NCBI GenBank assembly: GCA_016861105.1 | Contig: BOKS01000014.1 | Location: 80,718-144,717 of the forward strand | Source of the DNA: Betaproteobacteria bacterium | GTDB taxonomy: Bacteria; Pseudomonadota; Gammaproteobacteria; Burkholderiales; Casimicrobiaceae | Direction: 5' to 3' | Length of the DNA: 64,000 bases | Part shown: positions 31,253 through 41,189 of the stretch, piece after piece | Layout of the letters: every line of letters starts with the position of its first letter | How positions within the stretch are numbered: position 1 is the stretch's first letter | Translations under genes and position numbers: made by a program | The notes under the pieces: generated by a model | Seen by the model: the letters and a program-made list of their open reading frames with translations, nothing else | What the model was told of the DNA's origin: nothing | Database searches by the model: none

Positions 31253-32923
31253 TCACGCATAGACCGGATAGCGCGGGTCGTACATCAGGCCTTCCACGTA
31301 CGCGAGCAGGTCGCGCGGCCGCTCGATGCGTGCGAGGCCGCCGGCGAACGCGATCTCGGCGACCGCTGCCGCGATCTGCGCCGACACGTGGCGCACGGCG
31401 GACAGCGGCGGGTAGAGGCTGCCCTGCGCGAGGTCGCTCTCGCCCACGGTCGTCGCGAGCGTGCGTGCCGCGGCCATGAACATCGCGTCGGTCGCCCGGG
31501 TCGCCTGCGACGCGAGGAGGCCGAGCCCCACGCCGGGGAAGATGTACGAGTTGTTGCCCTGCCGCGGCACGAAGTGGCGGCCGCGCACGCTCGCCGCGGG
31601 GAACGGGCTGCCCGACGCGAACAGCGCGCGCCCGTCGCTCCACTCGTAGGCCTGCTGCGCCGTGCACTCGGAGCGCGACGTCGGGTTGGACAGCGCGAAG
31701 ACGATCGGCCGCTCGTTGTGCGCCGCCATCGCGCGCACGACGTCCTCGGTGAACGTGTTGGGCGTCGCCGACACGCCGATGATCGCGGTGGGCTCGAGCG
31801 CCTTCACGGCGGACAGGAAGTCCGGCACCGGCGCGTGGGCGTGCGCATAGGGCTTCTTGTGATGCGCGAGATCGCCGCGGCCGGCGACGACCAGTCCCTT
31901 CGAGTCGACCAGCCAGCAGCGGCCGCGCGCCTGAGCCTCCGCCATGCCGTCGTCGACCATCGCCTGGACCAGCAGGTCGGAGATGCCGGTCGCCGCCTCC
32001 CCAGCACCCAGGCACATGAACGTCTGCTCGCGCATCGGCCTGCCGGTGACGCGCAGGGCCGAGAAGATGCCCGCCACGGTGACGGCGGCGGTGCCCTGGA
32101 TGTCGTCGTTGAAGCAGCAGATCTCGTCGCGCCACTTCGCCAGCAGGCGGAACGCGTTGTGGTTCGCGAAGTCCTCGAACTGCACCACCACCCCGGGAAA
32201 CACCTCCTGCGTCGCGTCGAGGAACTCGTCGACCAGCGCGTCGTACTCCTCGCCGGTCGCGCGGGGCCGGGCGAGGCCGAGGTAGAGCGGATCGGAGAGG
32301 AACCTGGGGTTGTTGGTGCCGACGTCCAGCACGACGGGCAGGCACTTGCCGGGATCGATGCCGGCGCACGCCGTGTACAGCGCGAGCTTGCCGATCGGGA
32401 TGCCCATGCCGCTCGCGCCGAGGTCGCCCAGCCCCAGGATGCGCTCGCCGTCGGTGACGACGATCATCGCGACCTCGTGCTGCGGCCAGTTGCGCAGGAT
32501 CTGCCCGACGTGTCCGCGGTCGTCGAGCGACAGGTACATGCCGCGCGGGCGCCGGAAGATGTGCCCGAACTCCTGGCAGGCGAGCCCGACCGTCGGCGTG
32601 TAGACGATCGGCATCATCTCGTCGGGGTAGTCCGTCAGCACGCGGAAGAACAGCGCTTCGTTGCGGTCGTGCAGCGACTCCAGCATGATGTACTTCGCGA
32701 GCGGGGTCTGCAGCCGGTGGAAGTTCTCGAGCACGCGCGCGACCTGGTCCTCCTGCGTCAGCACGTGCGCGGGCAGCAGGCCGCGCAGGCCGAGCGCGTC
32801 GCGCTCGGCGAGCGTGAACGCCGTGCCCTTGTTGAGCGTCGGCTCGCGCAGCAGCGCGACGCCGCGCGGGAACCACGACGGGATCGGCTGGTGCGGATGC
32901 GGCGTGGGGTGCGGATGGCTCAT
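31253..32923 (-). CDS. maeA: NAD-dependent malic enzyme
   Basis: LNKGTAFTLAERDALGLRGLLP, MPIVYTPTVGLACQEFG, ILGLGDLGASGMGIPIGKLALYTACAGI, CFNDDIQGTAAVTVAGI, FALSNPTSRSECTAQQAYEWSDGRALFASGSPF. Confidence 0.96.
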   Translation of the reverse strand: MSHPHPTPHPHQPIPSWFPRGVALLREPTLNKGTAFTLAERDALGLRGLLPAHVLTQEDQVARVLENFHRLQTPLAKYIMLESLHDRNEALFFRVLTDYPDEMMPIVYTPTVGLACQEFGHIFRRPRGMYLSLDDRGHVGQILRNWPQHEVAMIVVTDGERILGLGDLGASGMGIPIGKLALYTACAGIDPGKCLPVVLDVGTNNPRFLSDPLYLGLARPRATGEEYDALVDEFLDATQEVFPGVVVQFEDFANHNAFRLLAKWRDEICCFNDDIQGTAAVTVAGIFSALRVTGRPMREQTFMCLGAGEAATGISDLLVQAMVDDGMAEAQARGRCWLVDSKGLVVAGRGDLAHHKKPYAHAHAPVPDFLSAVKALEPTAIIGVSATPNTFTEDVVRAMAAHNERPIVFALSNPTSRSECTAQQAYEWSDGRALFASGSPFPAASVRGRHFVPRQGNNSYIFPGVGLGLLASQATRATDAMFMAAARTLATTVGESDLAQGSLYPPLSAVRHVSAQIAAAVAEIAFAGGLARIERPRDLLAYVEGLMYDPRYPVYA

Positions 32924-33051
32924 GGACGTCGACTCCTGTTGGCCGCGCGCATCGCGGCGCGGGTCCCGCAGGCGGGCGCGCGGCGGCGCGGAGGCGCCCG
33001 CGACCCCGGGCGCGGCGCGCCGCCGCCGGCCGGCGGCGGACGGGGCGGGCG

Positions 33052-33297
33052 CTAGGCGTGCAACGCCTGGTACTTGGCGAGCAGCTGCTCCTTCGACTCC
33101 GCGTGCGCCGGGTCGGGGACGATGCAGTCCGCCGGGCACACGCCGACGCACTGCGGATCGTCGTGCGCGCCCACGCATTCGGTGCACTTGGCCGGGTCGA
33201 TCGTGTAGATCGGCGAGCCGGCCGCGATCGCGTTGTTGGGGCACGGCTCCACGCACGCGTCGCATGCGGTGCAGTCGTCGGTGATCATCAGTGCCAT
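33052..33297 (-). CDS. 2x[4Fe-4S] ferredoxin (YfhL-type)
   Basis: MALMITDDCTACDACVEPCPNNAI...YTIDPAKCTECVGAHDDPQCVGVCPADCIV. Confidence 0.93.
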   Translation of the reverse strand: MALMITDDCTACDACVEPCPNNAIAAGSPIYTIDPAKCTECVGAHDDPQCVGVCPADCIVPDPAHAESKEQLLAKYQALHA

Positions 33298-33356
33298 GGT
33301 TCGCTCCTGTTGGCGTCGGGGGTCGGCGGCGGTCGCCCGCGGCACGCCCTCCGGGG

Positions 33357-34364
33357 TCAGAGATGCTCGCTCGTGTAGGACTTGAGCGCCTTCATGTAGT
33401 TGGCGCGCTCGAACGCGTCGGGGTCCGGGCAGGCGTGCTGCGACAGCGAGCCCTTGAGCTGCGTCACGGACTCGTACTCGCGCGCGGCCATCCACGCCTC
33501 GACGCCGCGCACGAGCGTGGCGACGTGCTGCGGGCCCCGCTTGAGCAGGCTGCTCGCGATCATCACGCAGTCGGCGCCGGCCAGCAGCAGCTTCAGCACG
33601 TCGTCGGGCGTGTGCGCGCCGCCGGTGGCCGCGAGGCTCGCGTCGACGTGCCCGTGCAGGATCGCGATCCAGCGCAGCGCCAGGCGCAGCTCGTCGGAGG
33701 TCGAGAGCACGAGGTGCGGCGCGACCTCCAGCTCCTCGAGCATGATGTCGGGCTGGACGAAGCGGTTGAACAGCACCAGCCCGTTCGCGCCCGCCGCAAC
33801 GAGGCGCATCGCCATGCTGGTCATCGCGCTGAAGTACGGCGCCACCTTCACGGCGACCGGCACGCTCGTGGCCGCGCGCACCGACGCGACGAGGTCGAGG
33901 TAGCGCTGCTCGACGGCGCTCGACGTGTCGGCCGGGTCGGCCGCGAGGAAGTAGACGTTGAGCTCGATGGCCTGCGCGCCGGCGTCCTCGAACTGCTTCG
34001 CCATCCGCGTCCAGCCGCCCGGCGTGTGGCCGTTCAGGCTCGCGATGACGGGGACCGACAGCGCCTTGCGGGCCTCGCCGATGAGCTTCAAATAGCGGGC
34101 GACGCCCGTCTCCTGCGCCTGCACCTCGGGGAAGAACCCGCGCGCCTCCGGCGACAGCTCCGCGCCGTAGAGCATCAGGTCGTGCGTGGCCATCTCCTCG
34201 TGCTCGATCTGCTCCTCGAACAGCGACGGGAGCACGACCGCCGCCACGCCGGCGTCCTGCAGGCGCCTGAGGCCGTCGATCGAGCCGGTCATCGGCGAGG
34301 CCGACGCGACGACCGGGTTGGCCAGCGGGAGGCCGAGGTAGCGGCTCGCGAGATCGACGCTCAT
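33357..34364 (-). CDS. Dihydroorotate dehydrogenase-like protein
   Basis: MSVDLASRYLGLPLANPVVASASPMTGSIDGLRRLQDAGVAAVVLPSLFEEQIEHE...; TIM-barrel with GGAHTPDDVLKLLLAGADCVMIAS phosphate-binding region. Confidence 0.9.
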   Translation of the reverse strand: MSVDLASRYLGLPLANPVVASASPMTGSIDGLRRLQDAGVAAVVLPSLFEEQIEHEEMATHDLMLYGAELSPEARGFFPEVQAQETGVARYLKLIGEARKALSVPVIASLNGHTPGGWTRMAKQFEDAGAQAIELNVYFLAADPADTSSAVEQRYLDLVASVRAATSVPVAVKVAPYFSAMTSMAMRLVAAGANGLVLFNRFVQPDIMLEELEVAPHLVLSTSDELRLALRWIAILHGHVDASLAATGGAHTPDDVLKLLLAGADCVMIASSLLKRGPQHVATLVRGVEAWMAAREYESVTQLKGSLSQHACPDPDAFERANYMKALKSYTSEHL

Positions 34365-37300
34365 GGCTTCACCTCCTCGGCGGCCGGCTTCGCGGCCGCG
34401 GCATCGTCGGGCGCCCCGGCCGGCGCGGCCTGCGCCTCCGGGACCACGCGGTGCACGCCGGCGATCTGCTCGTAGAGCTGCCAGCGGGCGTCGGCGTCGG
34501 CCTGCGCCGCGCGGGCGAGCTCCTTCGCGCGGGCCGGGTCGGCCTGCGCGAGCATCGCGTAGCGGCCCTCCTTCATCGTGAACTGCTCCAGCGGGATCGT
34601 GGGCTTGCGCGAGTCGAGCTTCAGCGGCTGGTCGGCGCCGCCCATGCCCAGCCGCGGGTCGTAGCGGTACAGCGTCAGGTAGCCGCTCTTCACCGCGTCG
34701 CGCTGGTGGCTCATGCCGGTGGTCATGTCGATGCCGTGCGCGATGCAGTGGCTGTAGGCGATGATCAGCGACGGCCCCGGCCACGACGCGGCCTCCTGGA
34801 ACGTGCGCACGGTCTGCACCGGGTTGGCCCCCATCGCGACCTGCGCGACGTACACGTTGCCGTACGCCATCGCGATCATGCCGAGGTCCTTCTTGCCGAT
34901 CGCCTTGCCCGCGGCCGCGAACTTCGCCACGGCGCCGCGCGGCGTCGCCTTCGACGCCTGGCCGCCGGTGTTGGAGTAGACCTCGGTGTCGAGCACGAGG
35001 ATGTTCACGTTGCGGCCCGAGGCGAGCACGTGGTCGAGCCCGCCGTAGCCGATGTCGTAGGCCCAGCCGTCGCCGCCGACGATCCACACGCTGCGCACGA
35101 CGAGGCTGTCCGCGACGGCGTCGAGCCGCCGCGCCGCGGGCGTGCCGAGCAGGGCGAGCACCTCCCGCAGCTGCTTCACGCGTGCGCGCTGCGCGGCGAC
35201 CTCCTCGTCGCTGTCCTGCTTCGCGTCGATCAGCGCGTCGGCCAGCTCAGGCCCGATCGCGTCGCGCAGCTCGCGCAGCAGGCCCTTCGCGAGGTCGTTC
35301 TGCGCGTCGATCGCGAGCCGCATGCCGAGCCCGAACTCCGCGTTGTCCTCGAACAGGCTGTTGGCCCACGCGGGCCCCTTGCCGTCGGCGTTCGTGGCGT
35401 ACGGCGTCGTCGGCAGGTTGCCGCCGTAGATCGACGAGCAGCCCGTGGCGTTGGCGACGATCATGCGGTCGCCGTAGAGCTGCGAGATCAGCTTGACGTA
35501 GGGCGTCTCGCCGCAGCCCGAGCAGGCGCCCGAGTACTCGAACAGCGGCCGGCGGAACTGCGACCCGCGCAGCCCGTCGATCGTGTCGAACGACGGCCGC
35601 ACCTCCGGCAGCGAGAGGAAGAACGCGTAGTTGGCGCGCTCGGCGTCGAGGTGCTCGAGCTTGGGCGCCATGTTGATGGCCTTGTGCTTGACCATCGTCT
35701 TGCTGCGCGACGGGCAGACGTCCACGCAGATGCCGCAGCCGGTGCAGTCCTCGGGCGCCACCTGCAGGCTGTACATCATCCCGGCGAGCGAGGGCGTCTC
35801 CTTGCGGGCGTACGGCACCGCCTTGAACGTCGCCGGCGCACCCGCCATCGCCTCGGCCGGGAACGCCGTCATCCGGATCGCCGCGTGCGGGCAGACGAGC
35901 GGGCAGATGGCGCACTGCGTGCAGATCGTCTCGTCCCAGATCGGGATCTCGTGCGCGATGCTGCGCTTCTCCCACTGCGTCGTGCCGGTCGGGAACGTCC
36001 CGTCGACCGGCAGCGCCGACACCGGCAGCAGGTCGCCCTTGCCGTCCATCATCATCGCGGTCACGCGCTGCACGAAGTCCGGCGCGGCCTTCGGGACGAC
36101 CGGGCGGCGCGCGAACGTCGCGTCGGCGTGCTGCGGCACGGTCACCTCGGCCATCGCCGCGAGCGAGGCGTCGACCGCCGCGAAGTTGCGGGCCAGGACG
36201 GTCTCGCCGCGCTTCCCGTAGGTCTTGCGGATCGCCTCCTTGATCTTGCCGATCGCCTCGTCGCGCGGGAGCACGCCCGAGATCGCGAAGAAGCAGGCCT
36301 GCGTGACCGTGTTGATGCGACCCGCCAGCCCGGCCTGCTTCGCGACGGCCAGCGCGTCGACGACGAAGAAGCGCAGCCTGCGCTCGATGATCTGCTGCTG
36401 CGCCTCGCGCGGCAGCCGGCTCCACACCTCGCCCGGACCGTAGGGGCTGTTGAGCAGGAACGTCGCGCCCGGCCGCGCCAGCGCCAGCACGTCGAGCTTC
36501 TCCATGAACTCGAACTGGTGGCAGGCGACGAAGTCCGCCTGCCGCACCAGGTACGTGGACTCGATCGGCGCGGGCCCGAAGCGCAGGTGCGAGACCGTGA
36601 TCGCGCCCGACTTCTTGCTGTCGTAGACGAAGTAGCCCTGCGCGTGCAAGGGCGTGTTCTCGCCGATGATCTTCACCGTGTTCTTCGTCGCCCCCACGGT
36701 GCCGTCGGCGCCCAGGCCGTAGAACACGGCGCGCGTCACGCCCTGCGGCTCGGTGTCGAACGCCTCGTCGACGGCGAGCGAGAGCCGCGTGACGTCGTCG
36801 ACGATGCCGACGGTGAAGTGCCGCCTCGGGGCGGGCTGCCGCAGCTCGTCGAGCGCGGCCCTGGCCATCGCCGGCGTGTACTCCTTGGACGACAGGCCGT
36901 AGCGGCCGCCGATCACGCGCGGCAGCGCCTTGCCGTCCGGCCACGCCTCGGCCAGCGCTGCGACGACGTCCTGGTAGAGCGGCTCGCCCACCGCCCCCGG
37001 CTCCTTCGTGCGGTCGAGCACGGCGATCGAGCGCACGGTCGCCGGCAGCGCCGCCACGAACGACGCCGTGTCGAACGGACGGTAGAGGCGCACGCTGACC
37101 AGCCCCACCTTCTCGCCCGCCGCGACGAGCGTCGCGACCGCCTCGCGCGAGGCGCCGGTGCCCGAGCCCATCTGCACGAGCACGCGCTCGGCGTCGGGCG
37201 CGCCGCTGTAGTCGAACAGCCCGTAGCGCCGGCCGGTCAGCGTCGCGAAGCGGTCCATCGACTCGCGCACGATGCCCGGGACGGCGAGGTAGAACGGGTT

Positions 37301-37996
37301 GCACGCCTCTCGCGCCTGGAAGAAGACGTCCGGGTTCTGGGCGGAACCGCGGAGCTTCGGGGCGTCCGGGTTGAGCGCGCGCTCGCGGTGCGCGCGCACC
37401 AGGTCCTCGTCGATCAGCGCGCGGACGTCGTCCTCGAGCAGGAGCTCGATCTTGTTGACCTCGTGGCTCGTGCGGAAGCCGTCGAAGAAGTGCAGGAACG
37501 GCACGCGCGCCTTCAGCGTCGACATGTGCGCGATCATCGCCATGTCCTGCGCCTCCTGCACGCTGGCGGAGGCCAGCAGCGCGAAGCCGGTGGCGCGGGC
37601 GGCCATCACGTCGCTGTGGTCGCCAAAGATCGACAGCGCGTGCGTGGCGATCGTCCGCGCGGCGATGTGGAACACCGCGGGCGTCAGCTCGCCCGCGATC
37701 TTGAACATGTTCGGCAGCTTGAGCAGCAGGCCCTGCGAAGCGGTGAAGGTCGTCGTCAGCGCGCCCGCCTGCAGCGAGCCGTGCACCGCGCCCGCCGCGC
37801 CGGCCTCGCTCTGCATCTCGACGACCTGCGGGACCATGCCCCAGATGTTCTTCTGGCCTGCCGCGGACCACGCGTCCGCGAGCTCGCCCATCGTCGACGA
37901 CGGCGTGATCGGGTAGATCGCGATCACCTCGCTGTTGAGGTGCGCGATGCGGGCGGCGGCTTCGTTGCCGTCGAGGACGTAGGTTCGGTCGCTCAT
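34361..37996 (-). CDS. nifJ: Pyruvate:ferredoxin (flavodoxin) oxidoreductase
   Basis: DGNEAAARIAHLNSEVIAIYPITPSSTMGELADAW; two 4Fe-4S motifs CTQCAICPLVCPHAAI and CTGCGICVDVCPSRSK; TPP site EYSGACSGCGETPYVKL; GDGWAYDIGYGGLDHVLASGRNVNILVLDTEVYSNTGGQ. Confidence 0.97.
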   Translation of the reverse strand: MSDRTYVLDGNEAAARIAHLNSEVIAIYPITPSSTMGELADAWSAAGQKNIWGMVPQVVEMQSEAGAAGAVHGSLQAGALTTTFTASQGLLLKLPNMFKIAGELTPAVFHIAARTIATHALSIFGDHSDVMAARATGFALLASASVQEAQDMAMIAHMSTLKARVPFLHFFDGFRTSHEVNKIELLLEDDVRALIDEDLVRAHRERALNPDAPKLRGSAQNPDVFFQAREACNPFYLAVPGIVRESMDRFATLTGRRYGLFDYSGAPDAERVLVQMGSGTGASREAVATLVAAGEKVGLVSVRLYRPFDTASFVAALPATVRSIAVLDRTKEPGAVGEPLYQDVVAALAEAWPDGKALPRVIGGRYGLSSKEYTPAMARAALDELRQPAPRRHFTVGIVDDVTRLSLAVDEAFDTEPQGVTRAVFYGLGADGTVGATKNTVKIIGENTPLHAQGYFVYDSKKSGAITVSHLRFGPAPIESTYLVRQADFVACHQFEFMEKLDVLALARPGATFLLNSPYGPGEVWSRLPREAQQQIIERRLRFFVVDALAVAKQAGLAGRINTVTQACFFAISGVLPRDEAIGKIKEAIRKTYGKRGETVLARNFAAVDASLAAMAEVTVPQHADATFARRPVVPKAAPDFVQRVTAMMMDGKGDLLPVSALPVDGTFPTGTTQWEKRSIAHEIPIWDETICTQCAICPLVCPHAAIRMTAFPAEAMAGAPATFKAVPYARKETPSLAGMMYSLQVAPEDCTGCGICVDVCPSRSKTMVKHKAINMAPKLEHLDAERANYAFFLSLPEVRPSFDTIDGLRGSQFRRPLFEYSGACSGCGETPYVKLISQLYGDRMIVANATGCSSIYGGNLPTTPYATNADGKGPAWANSLFEDNAEFGLGMRLAIDAQNDLAKGLLRELRDAIGPELADALIDAKQDSDEEVAAQRARVKQLREVLALLGTPAARRLDAVADSLVVRSVWIVGGDGWAYDIGYGGLDHVLASGRNVNILVLDTEVYSNTGGQASKATPRGAVAKFAAAGKAIGKKDLGMIAMAYGNVYVAQVAMGANPVQTVRTFQEAASWPGPSLIIAYSHCIAHGIDMTTGMSHQRDAVKSGYLTLYRYDPRLGMGGADQPLKLDSRKPTIPLEQFTMKEGRYAMLAQADPARAKELARAAQADADARWQLYEQIAGVHRVVPEAQAAPAGAPDDAAAAKPAAEEVKP

Positions 37997-38166
37997 GGTC
38001 TGGGGGCGGCAGCCTGACCTGCCGTGGATGCGCGCGCGGGCCGCGCGCGGATCGCTCGTGGTAGGAAGGTGCGCCCGCCCGCGCCCGGTCGTGCGCGCCG
38101 GACCCCGGTGGCGCGTGCGCGACGAAGCGAAGGGAGCGTCGGCGTCCGCGGCATGGACGGGGCGCG

Positions 38167-38820
38167 TCAGAGGAGACCCGGCTTGCCGGCCGCCCAGCGC
38201 CGGTACTCGGTGGTCAGGAGCTCGACGTGCTCGCGCTCCTCGGCGGCGAGCTCGCGGTAGAGCTCGCGCTCGACCGAGCCCTCCGGCGCGCGCTCGCCCT
38301 CGCGGGCGAAGAAGTCGACCGCGCGCTGCTCGAAGGCGATCGCGATGCGGAACAGGTTCGCGGGATCCTCCGGCTTGCGGTCGACGCCGGCGAAGATCGC
38401 CGCGCGGTCGATCTGGAAGTCGGCGGAAGGCGCGGGCAGCGCGGCGTGGTAGCGCTTCGACAGCGTCTGCATGTGCTCCTGCTCCATCGCCGCGAAGCGC
38501 GCGAACAGGTCGCGCAGCTCCGGGTCGGCCGCGTCCTGCGCCGCGCGCTGGTAGAAGGCGTGGCCGCCGAGCTCGATCTCGAAGGCCTTGCGCACCGCCT
38601 CCATCGCGCTGTCGTCCGCGATCGCGCCGCGCTCGAGCAGGTCGAGCCGGCCCTTGCAGTGCGGGCACAGGCCGTAGGGGAAGGCGAAGCCCTCGGAGAC
38701 CTTGTGGCAGGAGGCGCAGCGCCAGGAGAGCTCGACGCCCGCGCAGCAGATGTACGGCTCGTCGTCGTCGAGCGGGCGCTGGCAGCGCGGGCAGACGGCC
38801 ATCGACGTGGCGGCGGTCAT
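38167..38820 (-). CDS. Rubrerythrin/ferritin-like diiron protein with N-terminal zinc ribbons
   Basis: N-terminal CPRCQ...WRCASCHK...CPHCKG; two E..H helices (AMEQEHMQ; AAEEREHVELL). Confidence 0.85.
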   Translation of the reverse strand: MTAATSMAVCPRCQRPLDDDEPYICCAGVELSWRCASCHKVSEGFAFPYGLCPHCKGRLDLLERGAIADDSAMEAVRKAFEIELGGHAFYQRAAQDAADPELRDLFARFAAMEQEHMQTLSKRYHAALPAPSADFQIDRAAIFAGVDRKPEDPANLFRIAIAFEQRAVDFFAREGERAPEGSVERELYRELAAEEREHVELLTTEYRRWAAGKPGLL

Positions 38821-41189
38821 GACGCTTCCTCGGTCTGGGTTGTCGTGGCGCCCGGCACGCCGGTGCCCGGCGGGACGAACGCTTCGGCGTGCTCGGCCGT
38901 GACCGGCCACACCGACTTGCCGCCGGCGAGCCAGGCGGCGATCGCGCGGGCGGCGCGGCGGCCCGCGCCCATCGCCAGGATCACGGTGGCCGCGCCCGTC
39001 ACGATGTCGCCGCCGGCGAACACGCCGGGGACGCTGGTCGCCTGCGTGGCGGGGTCGGCGACGATGTAGCCCCACTTGTTGAGGTCGAGGCCGGGAGTCG
39101 ACTTGGTCACGATCGGGTTGGCCTTCGTGCCGAGCGCGTAGATCACCGTGTCGCACTCGAGCTCGACGAACTCGTCCAGCGGCACCGGCTTGCGGCGGCC
39201 CTTCTCGTCGGGCTCGCCGAGTTCCATCTTCTGGACCTTCATGCCACGCACGTTGCCGTCCGCGTCGGTCAGGATCTCGACGGGCGCGTGGAGGAAGAAG
39301 AACTCGATGCCTTCCTCCTTGGCGTGGCGGAGCTCCTCGATGCGCGCCGGGGCCTCGGCTTCCGAGCGGCGGTACACGCAGCGGACCGTCGGGATGCCGA
39401 GCCGCCTGGCCACGCGCAGGCAGTCCATCGCCGTGTTGCCGGCGCCGATCACCACCACGCTCCTGCCCAGCGTGACCGGCGTGTCGAGGTAGGGGAACTT
39501 GTCGCCGCCCATCAGGTTGACGCGCGTCAGGAACTCGTTGGCGGAGTAGACCTGCCCCGCGAACTCGCCGGGGATGCCGAGGAACGCGGGCGCGCCCGCC
39601 CCGGCCCCCACGAAGACGGCATCGAAGCCCATCGGCCCCAGCAGCTCGGGCACCGAGAACGTCTTGCCGATCACCTTGTTGGTCTCGAAGCGGACGCCCA
39701 TGCCGGCGAGGTTCTCGACCTCGCGGGCGATGATGTCGCGCGGCAGCCGGAAGGACGGGATGCCGTACTGCAGCACGCCCCCCACGACGTGCAGCGCTTC
39801 GTAGACGGTGACGTCGCACCCGTACTTCGCGAGGTCGGCGGCGACGGCGAGCCCGGAGGGGCCGGAGCCGACCACCGCGACCCTGCCCAGCCTGCGGGCG
39901 ACGCTGCGCGGCTGCGCCCCGGGCGCGCGGGCGTTGTCGCCGACGAAGCGCTCGAGGCGGCCGATCGCGACCGCCTCCATCGGCAGCTTCTTGTTCTTCG
40001 CCACGACGCACTGCGCCTCGCACTGCGACTCCTGCGGGCACACGCGGCCGCACACCGACGGGAACAGGTTCGACTCGTTGATGACCGCGAGCGCGCCGTC
40101 GAGGTCGCGCACCAGCAGGTGGCGGATGAAGCGCGGGATGTCGATCCCGACCGGGCAGCCCTCGATGCAGGTCGGCTTGCTGCACTGGATGCAGCGCTCG
40201 GCCTCGCCGATCGCGTCGGCCATCGAGTAGCCGAGGTTCACCTCCTTGAAGTTGCGCGACCGCTCGACGGGGTCGCGCTCGGGCATCTTCACCGCGTGCG
40301 GCGGCAGGTCCTTGTACTTCTTGTAGTTGCGCTTGCCCTCGTCGAACAGCTGCTTCTCGACGTGGCAGACGTGCGCGTAGTCGTCGCTCGCCTTCGACTC
40401 CTCGCCCTTGAAGCGCTTCTGGCGCAGCATGAGCTCGCGGAAGTCGACCTGGTGGCCGTCGAAGTCCGGCCCGTCGACGCAGGCGAAGCGGATCTCGTCG
40501 CCGACCGTGACGCGGCAGGAGCCGCACATCCCGGTGCCGTCGACCATGATCGCGTTGAGCGACACCATCGTCTTCACGCCCGACGGCCGGGTCGTCTCGA
40601 CGCACGCGTTCATCATCGGCAGCGGCCCGATGGCGATCGCGAGGTCCGGGCGGTCGCGCGCGATCAGGTCCTTCAGCGCCTCGGTGACGAATCCGGGCCG
40701 GCCGTAGCTGCCGTCGTCGGTGCAGACGACGAGCTCGTCGCAGTAGCGGGCGAACTTCTCCTCCCAGAACACGAGGTCCCTGGTGCGAAAGCCGATGATG
40801 CCGGTCGTCCGGTTGCCCGCCTCCTTGAACGCGCGCAGCTGCGGGTAGACCGGCGCGACGCCCAGGCCGCCGCCGACCAGCACGACGTGCCCCGCTTCGT
40901 GGACGTGCTGCGCAAGCCCGAGCGGTCCCACGAAGTCGGCGAACGTGTCGCCCTCCCGGTAGTGGTCGCGCATCTCCAGCGTCGTCTTGCCGAGCGCCTG
41001 GATGACCATGGTGATCGTCCCGCGCTCGCGGTCGAAGTCGGCGACGGTGAGCGGGATGCGCTCGCTGCCCTCGTGCAGGCGCAGCATGACGAAGTGGCCG
41101 GGCTGGGCGGCGCGCGCCACGTCGGGCGCCTCGACCTCCCAGAGGAACGTCGTCTCCGAGAACGCCTCGCGGCGGAGAATCCTGTACAT
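38817..41189 (-). CDS. Fused NfnA-NfnB-type ferredoxin:NADP+ / sulfide dehydrogenase-like flavoprotein
   Basis: N-terminal ferredoxin-reductase with DGTGMCGSCRVTVG...FACVDGPDFDGHQVDF 2Fe-2S motif, then gltD-like half: CIQCSKPTCIEGCPVGIDIPRFI, VVGSGPSGLAVAADLAKYGCDVTVYEAL, VFAGGDIVTGAATVILAMGAGRRAARAI. Confidence 0.93.
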   Translation of the reverse strand: MYRILRREAFSETTFLWEVEAPDVARAAQPGHFVMLRLHEGSERIPLTVADFDRERGTITMVIQALGKTTLEMRDHYREGDTFADFVGPLGLAQHVHEAGHVVLVGGGLGVAPVYPQLRAFKEAGNRTTGIIGFRTRDLVFWEEKFARYCDELVVCTDDGSYGRPGFVTEALKDLIARDRPDLAIAIGPLPMMNACVETTRPSGVKTMVSLNAIMVDGTGMCGSCRVTVGDEIRFACVDGPDFDGHQVDFRELMLRQKRFKGEESKASDDYAHVCHVEKQLFDEGKRNYKKYKDLPPHAVKMPERDPVERSRNFKEVNLGYSMADAIGEAERCIQCSKPTCIEGCPVGIDIPRFIRHLLVRDLDGALAVINESNLFPSVCGRVCPQESQCEAQCVVAKNKKLPMEAVAIGRLERFVGDNARAPGAQPRSVARRLGRVAVVGSGPSGLAVAADLAKYGCDVTVYEALHVVGGVLQYGIPSFRLPRDIIAREVENLAGMGVRFETNKVIGKTFSVPELLGPMGFDAVFVGAGAGAPAFLGIPGEFAGQVYSANEFLTRVNLMGGDKFPYLDTPVTLGRSVVVIGAGNTAMDCLRVARRLGIPTVRCVYRRSEAEAPARIEELRHAKEEGIEFFFLHAPVEILTDADGNVRGMKVQKMELGEPDEKGRRKPVPLDEFVELECDTVIYALGTKANPIVTKSTPGLDLNKWGYIVADPATQATSVPGVFAGGDIVTGAATVILAMGAGRRAARAIAAWLAGGKSVWPVTAEHAEAFVPPGTGVPGATTTQTEEAS

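Noticed and set aside
34451-38017. 1188-aa + strand ORF
   Set aside because: Antisense to nifJ and flanks; low-complexity Arg/His/Val composition, no motifs
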